Assembly (NCBI RefSeq): GCF_964340395.1
Contig: NC_135551.1
Coordinates: 15,586,003-15,650,002 of the forward strand
Length of the DNA: 64,000 bases
Direction of reading: 5' to 3'
Source: Glandiceps talaboti
Lineage: Eukaryota > Hemichordata > Enteropneusta > Spengelidae
This document shows, piece by piece, positions 1-27,300 of this stretch (its first letter is position 1; each line of letters opens with the position of its first letter). Position numbers and translations under genes: made by a program. The notes under the pieces are model-generated. The model did not search any database. It was not told where the DNA came from and worked only from the letters and a program-made list of their open reading frames with translations.

Positions 1-11690
<11,690 letters not shown>

Positions 11691-11695
11691 TTTGT

Positions 11696-11753
11696 GAATG
11701 AATGAATGAATGAATGAATGAATGGATGATGATGAGTGAGTGAGTGAGTGAGG

Positions 11754-11784
<31 letters not shown>

Positions 11785-11790
11785 GGGGGG
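11696..11790. repeat. compound microsatellite (TGAA)n-(GTGA)n-(GT)n
   Basis: Successive TGAA, GTGA and GT tracts in one block, ending in a G run. ORFs across it are translations of the repeat. Confidence 0.95.
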
Positions 11791-12371
11791 GGTTACGTAG
11801 GAGGAGAAGAGAAGTCTGTCGTATAGAAGTTGATTCATTTTAAGTGTAAATGTTCGATCGAAAGTTATTAAAACAGTAGTGCTAAAATACCTTTACTTAA
11901 AATCCTGTGAACTGGTTAGCCAAATATGATGTGCAAAATAAACTCTTGTGTTTAGACCCACCCCCCCCCCCTCCAAAAAAAAAGAATTAAAATGTTTATT
12001 TGCATGGTATAGTTGCATCATTTACTTTGAAAACAACCGGACCTGACCCAAGAACATTGAATCTCAGATACGCATACCATAAAAAAAACTTTGAAAAAAA
12101 GTATTCACAATCTTCATAACTTTATCTTTACTGTGATAAAATGATGATATAATTCAAGACATGTGAGGGAGGTGGGACTACCCAATCAAGTCTACTCTTT
12201 TCTCGTATGATTGTCTCATTAACATAAGTCGTCTCTGTGATAGTTTCCTTCATTGATGAAAAGACATGGCACTAGTGATGTTGAACTTTCTTGTCACAAA
12301 ATCAGCAATATATAATTTCATAAAATGTTTATAAAATTTAGATACATTGTAATATCGTTAGATAGATGGAG

Positions 12372-13046
<675 letters not shown>

Positions 13047-14100
13047 AGAGGCACAGAAACAGAGTAAGAAAGTGGGACGGTAGGGTACACTAGAGAAAGT
13101 TAGAGATAATAAGACAAAGAAAAGAGAAATGTGGGGACAAAAAAGAAAGAATTTATATATATATATTATCTAGCTACATATTCTGAATTGGAATCATTCA
13201 ACCTTTAGTCAGAATGTCATGACCATTTTCTGATTTATCAAGTTCAAGGGTCAACATACTTTAAATTTGGAAGATGAAGATTGTCAAAATCCTCATACCA
13301 TTCTCTTTAGGACCATCAAGTCAGTGACATCACCCTGCTGGGATTATCAGTACCACTTCATTATAACCAAGTCTTATTGTGGTATAAAGGGAAGTCAAAA
13401 TGACGTCATTACCCGTGACGTCATCAGTCGTCTGTGATGTGTGGATTTGAAGTCACGTCCACCTTTTGCTACCCGGACAACAAATTTACCATCTTCGTGA
13501 ACTATTACGCTATTTTTTTTCCTTCTTTACCAAATGCTTTGTGATGTAAAGTTAAAATAAATGAAGAAAAATGGACTATGACTGGACTATCTTACACATT
13601 GACCTTGCTTCATTTCAGGAGACTTTCCGCCACATGGTGAAATTCGTTCAGCCAACAACTGACGAGATCTCAGTCCGACTGTTTTCCTCCTTTGGCATTT
13701 TCTTTTTTTATCGTCATCAGGTCAAAGGTCACCATTCTGTATGTAAATCAGGTCAACATGTGTGTGGCATGAGACACAAGTTAAAATCTCTCGTTTTCTA
13801 TTTTGCATATGTAGGCTAGAAGACTTGTTTTGTGTTTTCTCGAACGTAGTGAGTTTTCTTTAGGATGTAAACTCATACAGACTGGGAGCATGACTGTTTA
13901 GAGGACTTTTCTTCAAAACAAGGCTAAGGTAACATTTGTTTTGCTTCATGTTTGCATGCCATTGAGGCTAGTATTCCAGCAAGTGTTCAGATGTCAATTG
14001 CAATGACAGCCCCTAGTGTATACTCATTTGATGTAGATAGATGGACTAGATGTAGATTGTATATATGTATATATCCACAGCCTGTAAGCAGATGATTTGA
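13047..14100. other. non-coding stretch between microsatellite blocks
   Basis: No gene recognised. It contains the paired CRE-like sites annotated separately and otherwise unremarkable AT-rich DNA. The 82-codon ORF at 13,571-13,819 shows no domain and no convincing splice signals. Confidence 0.5.
13401..13423. promoter_or_regulatory. two full cAMP-response-element palindromes (TGACGTCA x2)
   Basis: Perfect TGACGTCA octamers lie at 13,401-13,408 and 13,416-13,423, 15 bp apart start to start. Each is the consensus site for CREB/ATF bZIP dimers. Two perfect 8-mers this close are unlikely by chance in AT-rich DNA. The target gene is unknown; sim lies 5.7 kb away and is transcribed away from the sites. 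Confidence 0.45.
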
Positions 14101-14111
14101 CAGACATGCGC

Positions 14112-14115
14112 AGGC

Positions 14116-14148
<33 letters not shown>

Positions 14149-14253
14149 GCTAGGTGGACAGTAAAGATTAATCAATGGACAGAAAGACAGACAAGTTACA
14201 TGCATGCATGGATGGATGGATGGATGGATGGATGGATGCATGGATGGATGGAG
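14112..14253. repeat. (CAGA)n and (GGAT)n microsatellites
   Basis: A CAGA tract at 14,112-14,148 is followed after unique DNA by a GGAT tract at 14,208-14,253. Confidence 0.9.
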
Positions 14254-14377
14254 TGCATGTGCGCACCTAGGAACACATAATATAGTATGCATTGTACTAA
14301 GTACGTATTAAAGGTAAGTGCATACCTACTCACCTGCTTATCTACCCACCTGTATACCTACCCACCCACCCACCGAC

Positions 14378-14386
14378 AGCCCGACC

Positions 14387-14434
<48 letters not shown>

Positions 14435-14790
14435 CACACACACACGCATGCATGCATACATACATACATACATACATACATACATACATACATGCGTGCA
14501 TACATACATACATACATACATACATACATACATACATACATACATACATACATACATACACAAACACACATACATACATACATACATACATACATACATA
14601 CATACATACCTACCTACCTACCTACCTACCTACCTACCTACCTACATACATACATACATACATACATACATACATACATACATACATACATACACACACA
14701 TACATACATACATACATACATACATACATACATACATACATACATACATACATACATACATACACACACACATACACACACACACACAGA
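14378..14790. repeat. compound microsatellite (GACA)n-(CA)n-(CATA)n-(CCTA)n-(CATA)n
   Basis: About 410 bp of tandem tetranucleotides: GACA, a CA/CATG link, long CATA runs and an internal CCTA run at 14,609-14,644. The IHTY and MYVC ORFs on both strands are repeat artefacts. Confidence 0.97.
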
Positions 14791-15873
<1,083 letters not shown>

Positions 15874-16189
15874 CATCTCCACTCTGTAAACCTATCAGCT
15901 ATTCATATTGTATTTTATATAGAAAAACGCACTGTTGCATTATTACAATAAATTGAAAAATCAAAACATTGACTTTTCAAATTTGACACTGAGTTACATC
16001 TGTGTGTCTAGCTAATATGTAATCGCCCAAAAAGTCGAAAGTTGCCCATAAATATTTACAGTAAAATGGGTTTAATATATATGTCATATTGTCTGTATAT
16101 GAGGTTTTAATGTATGTACTGTGGCTTTATGCGGGAGACTTATTGTGTAATGTTTGGATGAAAATGCTGTAGGCGAAATATGGCAACAA

Positions 16190-16862
16190 ATTAACATATA
16201 CATGTACACATACATGTACACATACATATACATAATACATATACATAATACATATACACATACATATACACATACATTTTGTACATACATATACACATAC
16301 ACATACATATACACATACATATACATATACACATACACATACATATACACATACATATACATATACATATACACATACATATACATATACACATACATTC
16401 ATATACATATACATATATATACACATACATGTACATACATATACATATACACATACATATATATACATATACACATACATACATATACATATACATATAA
16501 ATATATATATATACATAATACATATACATATACATAATACATATACATATACACATACACATACATATACATATACACATACATATACATATACATATAC
16601 ATATACACATACATATAAACATACAAATACATATACATATACACATACACATACATATACATATACACATACACATACATATACACATACATATACAAAT
16701 ACATATACACATACAAATACATATACATATACATATACACATACATATACATATACACATACACATACACATACATATACATATACATACACACATACAT
16801 ATACATATTCATATACACATATACATATACATATACATATACACATATACACATATACATTT
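16190..16862. repeat. ATACAC/ATACAT variant repeat array
   Basis: About 670 bp of interleaved ACATAT, ACACAT and ACATAC hexamers with sporadic variants (ATTC, AAAT, TGTACA). The irregular mixing suggests an old minisatellite-like expansion, unlike the clean tetranucleotide tracts elsewhere. ORFs in every frame here are spurious. Confidence 0.95.
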
Positions 16863-19800
16863 TCTTTGCTGCCTTCTTTGCTCTATGTAGAAAGGTATAC
16901 AAAATTGTACATTTCTCTAGAAAAATATGTGATTTCCAAAATAGAAATTAACATAAATTGAAATATGTGAATCATTCCTAAAATAGAAAAAGTCAAAGAT
17001 GATATCTAAAATTTGGACAGAAAGAATCTCTGTATTGAGTTGTTGTTGGAATGCATACAATGGGAGGTTATGATATGTCAATACTTCAACGTGAATACCC
17101 ATTTTTTTGTTCTAGATCATCATTTCAAAAAAAATACTGCTAAGGAAATGGGGAAGTATCCGGCACAATTTAGTTCCTGTTTTGCTCTATGTGGTTAGGA
17201 AGCCTTAAAGGTGACATTTTTTTTTTACAATAGTGTTGGTATTAGAAGGCTGTTGCCAAGTAAAAGTTTCTCTCCTATCCTTTGGCATCGATGAATATAC
17301 ACAATGTTTCTAAGTTCCTGTACTTGCAGAACATCACATTACATGTCAATTTATTTCCTAACCGTGTAGCTATTTCATCCACATTTCATTCCCAAGATCA
17401 CTCTATCGGTATTGCAGATCCAGTGTAAAATATAAATTGTGCTACTGTAGTCGGGATCATATGAAATCATGTTTATCGTGTTTATCGAAGCTTTTGTAAA
17501 GTTTGTGACGTCCCCGTCTAGAACTTGAACTTGTTGAAACTTCATTTGTCAATAACTACTGTATTACTGATTGTAATACGTGGCTGTCAATGATTTATGG
17601 TGGTTTTGACTCCTTGAACTTGAACTCCCGGAAGAGTTCCGCTGCAAGGATACAGTACATGGTGGGTGGGGATGGGTACAGCTCACGTTCAACTCATATG
17701 GAAATCCAGAGTGGGTGATACTCAAGACCAGGAAAAAGTAAAGCCATTAGAATTTACTAGTATCTACTCAGCAATGCGTAAAACGGCGAGGTTACATATA
17801 ATGGCATGAATTTCTTTTCCAATTTTCACTTAGATTAAAACCATGGGAGGATACCAGATCTCCTACTATACAGTGAGAAAATAAAACCAGGTACAAAGAC
17901 TGAAAGACACACGTTTGTACATTTTGATTTGTCAATTTCGTCTCATTTCTCCTTAATTCGCCTTGAGACTTGGATATACCAATAATTACAAACATACTCT
18001 TCGGGTTAAAAAAAAAGAGAGATAAAGTTGCATTTTCTTCAATCTCGTATTCCCATCCCGTTATATTCAGTGCCAAAATACCAGTCACTTCCTTCATACA
18101 TACATACATTCTAGATTTGTTTGATTCGGATACCATATTTTTCCTAAGCTTAGTTTTGTGATATTTGTTAGTGCATGTACGATATGATAATATAGGTAGT
18201 GTTAGCTGAACTATGGAAAACAGGAATTTAGCATGATAATTTGTATAGTTTGCAGAATGTTAGCTCGGTCCCTGCAACTTGACGAACGTACGTTAAATGA
18301 AAAACAACAACTATGACAACACCTTTTTGTTATTGCATTCAGACAATCCGAGTAACAACCTACGAAAACTAGTACTGCTAGACATTTACTCATTTACTCA
18401 AAAAATACGTTGTCATAGCAATCTATTCATTTTGAGATTGAATCAATCCTTTGCTCCGAAGATGTTCTTGACTCTCTCTTCATTTTGTGGGCGAGCAGTG
18501 TCGGCGTTTTTTGAAATCATCTTTTTCTTTCAACTCTTGCTTTTTTGAGAAGAAATCTCTCAACTCTATTGCTTTCACTGCGATCATGTAGCGAACAAAC
18601 AGAACTTGGAAAACAAGCGCAGAATTGGACTGTTTACGACGGAATCGGAGTGTGTTTGTTAGTCTCACGCCCTGCGTGAAATCTTTACAATACATACATA
18701 AATTCATATTCCAACGTTCACGTATGGTTCTATTCATCATCGAAGCTACGGAGTAGAAAATACTCGTTCAACCGCCAGTGTTTTTTTTTGTAAATGAGAG
18801 GACTGAAGCTAAAAACTGAAGATTCATGGTCAAGAGCAAATAATACAATGCTCAGAATTGATGATTTGTTTTTTACGAATTCTTCTCGAAACAAAAGGTA
18901 CTTGTGTTAGCATTAAGCTGTAAAGATGTTAAGTATCGGCATGATGAGAGGGTTGAGACGAAGGCGCACGATGAATTAATGGGAGAGATGTCACGGGGGG
19001 ACGGATCAAACCTGGAACATCCAACATCGCAAATTGAGCTTATTACCGACGAGATCTGACGTCTTTGTGAGTCGTAGCCCGCGGCTGTTGTTTCAATCTA
19101 GGAAGGACGAAGATGCCGATATTCTCGTTTGTAATGAGTACGACCTCTCTCTTTCGGCGGTGAAGAAAATCGAAAGTGAAAAGCCCCGCCCTGAATTCAC
19201 ACCTGTTTTATACCTAGCTGTAAGGCGTTTGCCTACCGGTGTTCAATTTTACGGATCTACGATCTCTCTTTGGAATGTTTCTACTCCTAGGGGATAAATT
19301 AGCAAAATTTACTTTGGCTGAAGCTGAAGTGTGGTTTTAGCAAGACTTGTGTACAACGTTTTGGTGTTGGGATTAGCCTTGTTTGTTTTTCACGCGCTAA
19401 CAGGAATGGAACCTCATTTCTTAAGCGTGGCATGATGTCAGTTTCATCTCATTAGTAGTTCACATGTGTCGATTTCTCTTCTAAAGTTAAATATCTTTCA
19501 ACCTCCCCCTTTTTTTCAGTAGTGTTGTTTTGGGGACAATTTCTAAAGGGAAATCAACAACTTGACATTATCTGCGTAGCCCACTTGAATTCCTTCAATC
19601 TGTTGAGCTGTTTTGAGTGAACAATTAAACCTTTCTTATGCCACCACTTTACTATAATGCGAGGTTGTAGTCCAGTCGCCACACCTGCACCGGAGTACAC
19701 AATAGACATTTGTAAAGCCGCCATTTTGCGGGCCATTCATAGACGTCACCAGGCTCGAGTTCTCAAGAGTCGATCTACTCACAACAGAGAGAGTGATCGG

Positions 19801-21261
19801 GACATGCAAATAAAACAATCAATAGAACTATATACTTCAACATTTACCTAGGTTAAATTTGCATATAAAAGTTGCGTCTTGAAACCGACACAACTTTACA
19901 ACGAAATGGACATAACTGAAAATCGAACCAACAGTGAAAAAAAACAGCGTGAACATTTACAACGCCCAGTGTACATGTGCGTTTGAAAACGTGAATTTCG
20001 AATTTTAACATCAGCGGGAAAAGAATATGTTGCGCGTTCGGACATCGTCTGCATTCCTTTACCACCGAAGCATCTACTTACAAGTGTACGGTAAACTCGG
20101 AGCTAAAAGAAAGGGTAAAGATGGGTAAATATTTCCATCGACCTTTCAACGAAAGGGTCTTACCCGGCTGATTCACCAAAAAGCATTGAATTTGCGTAAA
20201 TATGGTCGTCGCATGTCACGTAAACTTTCTCGTCTTAGCCCTTTTAGAAAAACGACAACATCACACCAACATGATTTTGAATTGTCATCGTTACCTTCTC
20301 TGAAAGGAAATAAGACGTGTGTCTGATCGTCGGCGAGTATACCCTGTCTCCACTTTTAAGGAATAAATTCAACAACGACAAACCTTCGAGAAAATTTCAT
20401 TGGATAAACTCAGTGGTAGCAATTTGAAATTGGAATAGAAACGATGGCGAAAAAATGTAGAGAAAATAGAAAAGAAAGCGGGAAAACTTTCAAACCAAAA
20501 TAAGGAATAAAGTAGATTTAAAGTCATTGGGTTGGCACTATTATACTGGTAGACTTTGATGGGATGTTTACTGTACTTTCAATCACATAAAACACATGTA
20601 CCTCTGTTTCAACTCGATGTGTTGTCACGGATAAATTATGGAACATTTTTAAGTTACCAAAATCACAAAGTTTGAGATTGTGGTTTTCACTATTTATTTA
20701 ATATGTAAGTCCTGAGTAATGTGCATTTCAATTTAAAACACAGAAACTTGAAAAAAAACATGATATAGAAAATGCCTTTTCACAACATTTGTTTTAGTGA
20801 ATGGCGCGCGCGATGTCCGAAAATGGCTTCTGACTTGACACCATGGCTAAACATGTCGTTAGCTTCTGGAATTTTGAGATTTGACATTTTGGATCGCGTG
20901 AATTCCCCCAATCTGGTCTAAGTCCAACTTTTTTGATATTGGCATTTATGTAAAAAGATTATTTTAAAAAATTGTCCATGTGAATAAACTCGACTCTTAC
21001 TATAAGGAAAATTAATTACTTGGATAATGTAGGAACTGAGAACAACTTTTTGAACTTTAGTAAACCGTTGAGAACTAAATAGTTGTTCAAAGTGCCGCAT
21101 TCGGTCCAGATCCCAAGCTACGGTGTAGCCCCAAACGGAAATGTGACGAACTGAAAAAAAAGTGTATGCTTGACTCTAAAGATAATCAGTTGACGGCAGT
21201 GTGTTTCTTCAAATCGGACACAAACCATAAATGGTTAAGAATGTGTGTTGTCTGTACCCTA
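16863..21261. other. non-coding stretch, no gene supported
   Basis: No domain, coherent exon chain, RNA gene or transposon was recognised. ORFs of 60-114 codons (for example 17,792-18,136 and 19,034-19,297) have no recognisable motifs. Confidence 0.4.
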
Positions 21262-21329
21262 GGTCTGTCTGTCCCCTTGGTCTGTCTGTCCCCTTGGTCT
21301 GTCTGTCCCCTTGGTCTGTCTGTTCCCAT
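21262..21329. repeat. 17-bp minisatellite, four copies
   Basis: Four tandem copies of GGTCTGTCTGTCCCCTT; the last copy is diverged at its end. Confidence 0.9.
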
Positions 21330-24300
21330 ACACAGATGGTCCTAATACAATACTATACAATTAAAAAACAACTCTGGAAGTCTGACAAAATAGCTATTTA
21401 TCTTAGCAAAGTTAGTAATACACGTCCACAAAATCACAACAATTGTAATGAGAAGTGTTTCCAAATTGCCTAAAGTTTTCTAACTTCAAATTAAAGTTCT
21501 TGGTTTTGTTTTGCAGGCTATGTTTTCGTTGCCCGTGTACTCGACAGAAATTGGAGTTAGTGTAAACACACAAACTCGTCGTGGTCAGCCAGATTGCCCT
21601 ATCCCGGAATAGAACCACTTTGTTGTTATTTTGACGCCCGGGGACCTTTTAATCGACAAGTTGAAATTACCTTAAGCCCAAACGCTATACTTGCTATTGT
21701 TACAAATCGATTGAGCAGTTGCACATAGCATCTCGTTAACAAATGCGCTTTTAATTAATGAAGCAATACCTAAATAAAACTTGTAACAATTGTGTGACGT
21801 GTGAAAATTGGTTTATTCCTTTATTGGTGTCACTTTGGGCTCCTATTCATCCCTCGACGTCACAATTAGTGATTGACAACATTGATTATTAACTAAGTGA
21901 AATGGACATCTCAAAAGGCATGACTAATTCTAGCCTTTCATAGAGGAGATAACGGACCTCAGTGTGATTGTTAATTGGATGGGCTAAAATCCGCTAAGAC
22001 CGGGGACCGGGACCAAAGAAATAAACTCGTCTGGAAATAGCGCATTCAGGGTGCTATGAACACCGTTGTTATGTGCAACCCCGTGAACTTTTTAATTCTC
22101 ACTTTAACTAAACTATTCTATTATAAGAGTGTTGGCTATGTAAATGTCAAATAAACAATGGCTACCACCCACAAGATGTGTTAATTTCTGAATTAGAATT
22201 GTTATAGCGGTTCCACCTGCGTTACCGAGATACTCCCGAGTAGCAAGTTGATTACACGTTACTTGCAGCATTACCACAGTGTCTGTAAATTAATTCAAAA
22301 AGTAATACTTTTCAATTGGCTATATTGCTTCTTTTTTACTTTCTGTATTAAAGAAAAGACAAAGAATTGTCCAGGAAGGGATTACCCTTTTCACGGCTGA
22401 TCGTGATATTTACAAAACATGTTCCGAGAGACAACAAAAGTATAAATTAAAAGAAGAACTGAGACCAAAAGTTGAGACATAAATGTATGTAACATAAGAA
22501 GTTCAACCCTGATGACGATGCAAGTTTTGTTTACTTTCTTTGTTTGGTTTTTAAACAACAAAATATGATAGGCTTAAGGGTGGCAACTATATATCTCACA
22601 ATCACTATGTTAAGTATAAACATACATGTACTTCCAGCAAACATAAATATCAAAAAACGGAAAAAAAGGGGAAAGTTAGAAAAGTACTAAAGAGATGTTC
22701 AGTGTTGAAAACTATGTCAAGATTTTTGTTTTATTGTATGTTTACAAAAAAAAAAAAATGATACCACTGTTACTAAAAATAACCAATCGTGACCGATCAT
22801 AGCAGACGATTAATTAGCATATTAAGTATGGAGCGAAACAAAAAGTGAAATAAACAATTATAACAACGGAAAAAGGGAGAATAATGGAATATGTTAGTTC
22901 CGATTGCTATGCTAACTTTTACATGTCTTAGTATGCTACGATTCCGAATAAATCCCTCGTAGACGATTTGGAACTATTTTGAATTTTGAAAGTGACTGAT
23001 TGAAGAAAATAAGAAAAAAAAGGGGTCTGATTAAAAGCGACTTTTGTTGAACGAAATACGTGGAGAACTTAGAATTGTGTGATCGCAAGACAGGTCCGAG
23101 ATATAAATTGCAATGTAGAACTTGAGCACTGTTCAATTTGTTTGTGGTCTGTACATGTGTTAGAACTACTAACAGTAACTCGGAAATCTTACGTTACATT
23201 CGTTGCAATATTTTGGAGAGTGTCCGACGTGGAAGCAATTGATTAGCTGCTAGATACGACTATGTCTTTAGCGACATATTTCTATAAATGAAATAAATGG
23301 TGTATAATTCGTTGTACAAAGCGATGTCGAGTACAAATTGATGGTAACAATTTGAGAAATATGCTGGCACACATACTTTCGATGGATGCCAAGGTCCCGC
23401 CGACACGTCTCACATTTAGTATGGTCAAATACACAAACTCAAATGTTCTGATTTTGTATTTCAATTTTAATCTCTTTTAAAGCAAGATTTTAATATCATT
23501 AGCAATACAAGGCTTCCCTTTATCACCTTGGTCTAAAATAGAGTCGAAACGTGACAACAAATTGCTGCAGACGACGACTTTGTACTCGTTTGGGGCAGAA
23601 ACGTGCATGTCCCCAATTAACATAGACCGGACAGAGTAGAAGCCAACTCCAGAACTGTCTTCCACTCTTCGGAACAAAACTTTTCAAAATCGACTACATT
23701 AACTGATCAGAAAATATTTACGGGTATTCGAGACATTTTACAATTGTCAAGTATATGGATTAATAACTGTACTAAGAATTAAATGGGGAACCAAATAAAC
23801 AAGGGTGGGGGGGGGGGTGTCCACAGACACCCATATGAGAAAATCAACGTTTTCTAGTTACACGAGGATATATACAATTTATTAAACCAATGTTTAGGTT
23901 TACTAGCACAATTCTGAAGCAAACGAGTTTTTAAAATGTAATAAAATATGATACTAAATGCACAATTACGCATGTCATATTGAGTGAATTTGAATTCGAC
24001 TCCGGTATATATCTCGGGAAGTTTTCGTTTACTGTATATGTTGTAGTGAACAGCGTGATAAAATTTCAAAATGGCGCCGCTGTGTACCAAGGACTTGATT
24101 CGAACATGATCGTATATCAATTACAGTAATTGTTTATATAATTTTATAAATGGAGCCATGTCGCTTTATATAATATTATCAGCACGCGCCATATAAATTG
24201 AGAGATATCAAGTTTAAATAACACAGGTGAACACCATCGAAATCAGATATATTCTTTTGTGAGTTTGTCGGTTTTTTTTTAGAAATATGAAAAACCTTAA

Positions 24301-27300
24301 AGTATGCGAAGAAATGATTGCTTATGATTAACCGAAGACTGCAAAAATATGAACGGGGATTAAAATCCCTCACTATCTCCCCACCCCATGTAGGTCTTTC
24401 TGCGATATTGAACACTGGTGGGGAAAGCCAGGAAATGAACAATATATTGTCAATTTCATGTATAATTCAAGTAATGAGACACGAAACATACCAACGATTT
24501 CACAAATCTTGAATACACACGACGTACTTAAATGATTTGCTTTCATTTTCCCTGAAGAGCAATACTCGATCGTTGTAGACAAACAAGAATGACTCACGGT
24601 GAAACAGGTATGCTAGAATTCAGGAGAGCGATGAATCAGTGTTTTGGCGTTATCCGAGAAACTAGTATCGAAAATTTGATGCAGTAAGATTGTGAGAAGC
24701 CCCGGGGTTATAATAATTGAGATTCGGAGACCCGAACCTAAGGAGCACACACACACACACATCTCAGCCAATAGTCCGACAAAATTTTGATTCGTAATCG
24801 GAATAAAATGTGATATTATAACTTGATGTCATCGTAACTGTATTAATAATAGATAACTTCCAACTCAGATGGAACTTCAAGTTTAATATATTAACCACAC
24901 TATGGATATCAAAAACGGGGGAAGTAAGACGTTGTGTTGGAGAATTGAAACACAAGAAAAGGAGGGGTCGATAATGCCACACTTAGCGGACTTCATATAA
25001 AAAAAACTACAAATAATTGCTCCACTTTGTATCATTGTTCACACACATTGTACGTTAAAATCACGCTAATCATGTTTTGTACGTGACAAGTCAGAAAAAA
25101 TATCGAATAAACTATATGTATGGTACTTTTTCCGCAGTAGTACACTATTAAAACACATCGCACAATTTTGTAGATATTCTCATAAACTACAATCTGACTC
25201 CATCTCTGAATAAACGTTGTATTACTCCATCACTATTAATCACACCTAAAAATCATAAAATTACTGATCATCGATCCATTTTGTCTTTTATAAATAATTT
25301 TATTAAGATTGTAAATAATGTAACAATCAGAAGAAAAAAATATGATTTGATCGTCTGGTGGCGATTAAAACTAATGTCCCTACTATATGCAGGTCCACGT
25401 TTTAACTGTTCCGTTGGACATAGCGGGGACGTATGTCTGTGTTGTATAATAGTGGCACTCGGGTTTTAGGAGATATCGATGATGTACGAGGTTGTCACCT
25501 TTTAAAAAAGGGATTATTATGTGGTTTTTACAGACAATAATCTAGATCCAGGTAAATGGCTACAAACCGTTATTTTTAATAGTGTTTTCAACAGAAGCAA
25601 CGTATATATACTTTGATATTTGAGAACCACGTGCTTTTTGTTTTTTTTTTCCAGAAAGAGGGTAACACATAGCAATGTTATTTTATCTTCAAAATAACCC
25701 CAAAATGTTTGCTCATTTCTGGCCAGTTTGACCATTTTTCATTTTATTTAATATAGGGTGTTATAGCAACTTGATCGTATAGAATTAAAGAGATGGGTTT
25801 TACAATTAATATGGTTATCAAACAATAGAATTTCACAGTCAGTGTTCCCCGGTGGAAGACTGATTGGCTTGCTTCAAAATGACAACAATCCTGGCCGATT
25901 TAAATTTCAAAAACCCAAAGCTACTGTACCGTAAACAGATTGTATGAATTTAAATCGAATTAATAAGTTTAATTTAAAGACCTAGAATTCAATCCCACGT
26001 TTCTAAATCTCTAACTAGATTCATATGATGATTCTGTTGTTCTAGGCTAACTGTATTCTATAGCTAGCTCTGCCGGACAATTGTTTTTCCCGCTTTAATT
26101 CTAATCATTATTTGAACCGGGGCTTTAAAGGCCAGTGTTTCAATCCCAGGTTCTGGCATTAGTGCTGTGTTATCATTAGAACCATAGGGATTACATAGGG
26201 ATGTACTCATGTTCTGGATCAGATTTTGTGACTTTTGTGATTTTGGTTTCCCCACCCAAAACTCTTAATCCTAATCCGTGTAGCGCCATTAAACAGAAAA
26301 CTGTAAACGGAAACCAGAACAGATAGAACAATTGAAATCAACGAAACAGCGTAAACACACTCAAAAAATGACTGTAATATCGACAGTATGCTATTATCGA
26401 CCAAATGATTCAAATAATTTAAAAAAACCCAGAAATTATTCATATGCGATGAAAGAATTCGACGATCACACCCTTGGCAGATGTTCAGAGACACCAGAAG
26501 ACATTGCACGTGGACATCGAACTTGTAGTTCAATATTTACTCCAAGTTGATTCACCTTCAAGCCAATCAATCGGGTGAACACATGTCCATTTCAAGGATA
26601 TGTGTAGATTCGATGTGTCTATTGAAGGTTGAAATAGATTACCCCCATCTTATGCATATCACGGACAGTATTAGTAGCTATATGTGTTATATTTATATAA
26701 AGACGCGAAACCCGGATCACGATTTTAACATTGAAGTCAGACTTTGAGATTGTGTCTGTTCTCTTTGTCTTTATCTTTACTTATGAAAATTGTGTCTATT
26801 TAGGTTCTCCTGATTCAAATATGTAGATTTCTGGTATCAGTTATGTCAGTTTCCTTTTTATGCATTGGAAATAGACCACCAAACAAGGTCTGAGATATAA
26901 GCATTAGCGTTCTCCATGGTTTACAATGTACCTCTAAGGATATAATCGCCATGTTTGTAGTCTATGTACACCCGTTGTGCATATATTATTAGATTAAATA
27001 AAAACTTGTTAAGATTCTGTCTTTGGGTTACCTTCTGTGTTGCTGTGTGGGAAAAGAGGGTGAAAAAGTTTGACTTTTTGAAATATGATGTATGTGTTGC
27101 AATTTATAGTCTGTCTGGCTTTCGTTTGTTTCTCTATCACGGTGTTCTACATTACTTTGCTGCTACAGGTGTTCGTACTGTAACGATGCGTGTCGTAATT
27201 GACAGAGTCTCGGGGATTGACGACATGTTCTCCCGGGAGCGACGACTTAAAGCAATCATTATTGCACAACCAACTCAGCATGGATTTTGAACGCTAGATT

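Noticed and set aside
16127-16902. ORFs of 100-240 codons in the ATACAC/ATACAT array
   Set aside because: Pure repeat translation (MYVYVC, IHIHTY); no start context, no splice sites, all frames open.
19034-19297. 87-codon plus ORF (MSLLPTRSDVFVSRSPRLLF)
   Set aside because: No recognisable domain, no matching splice sites nearby and no conserved motif; expected by chance over 64 kb.
26110-26170. GGTTCTGG and AATCCCAGG near 26.13 kb, considered as a tRNA-like fragment
   Set aside because: No A box, no acceptor stem and the spacing is wrong.
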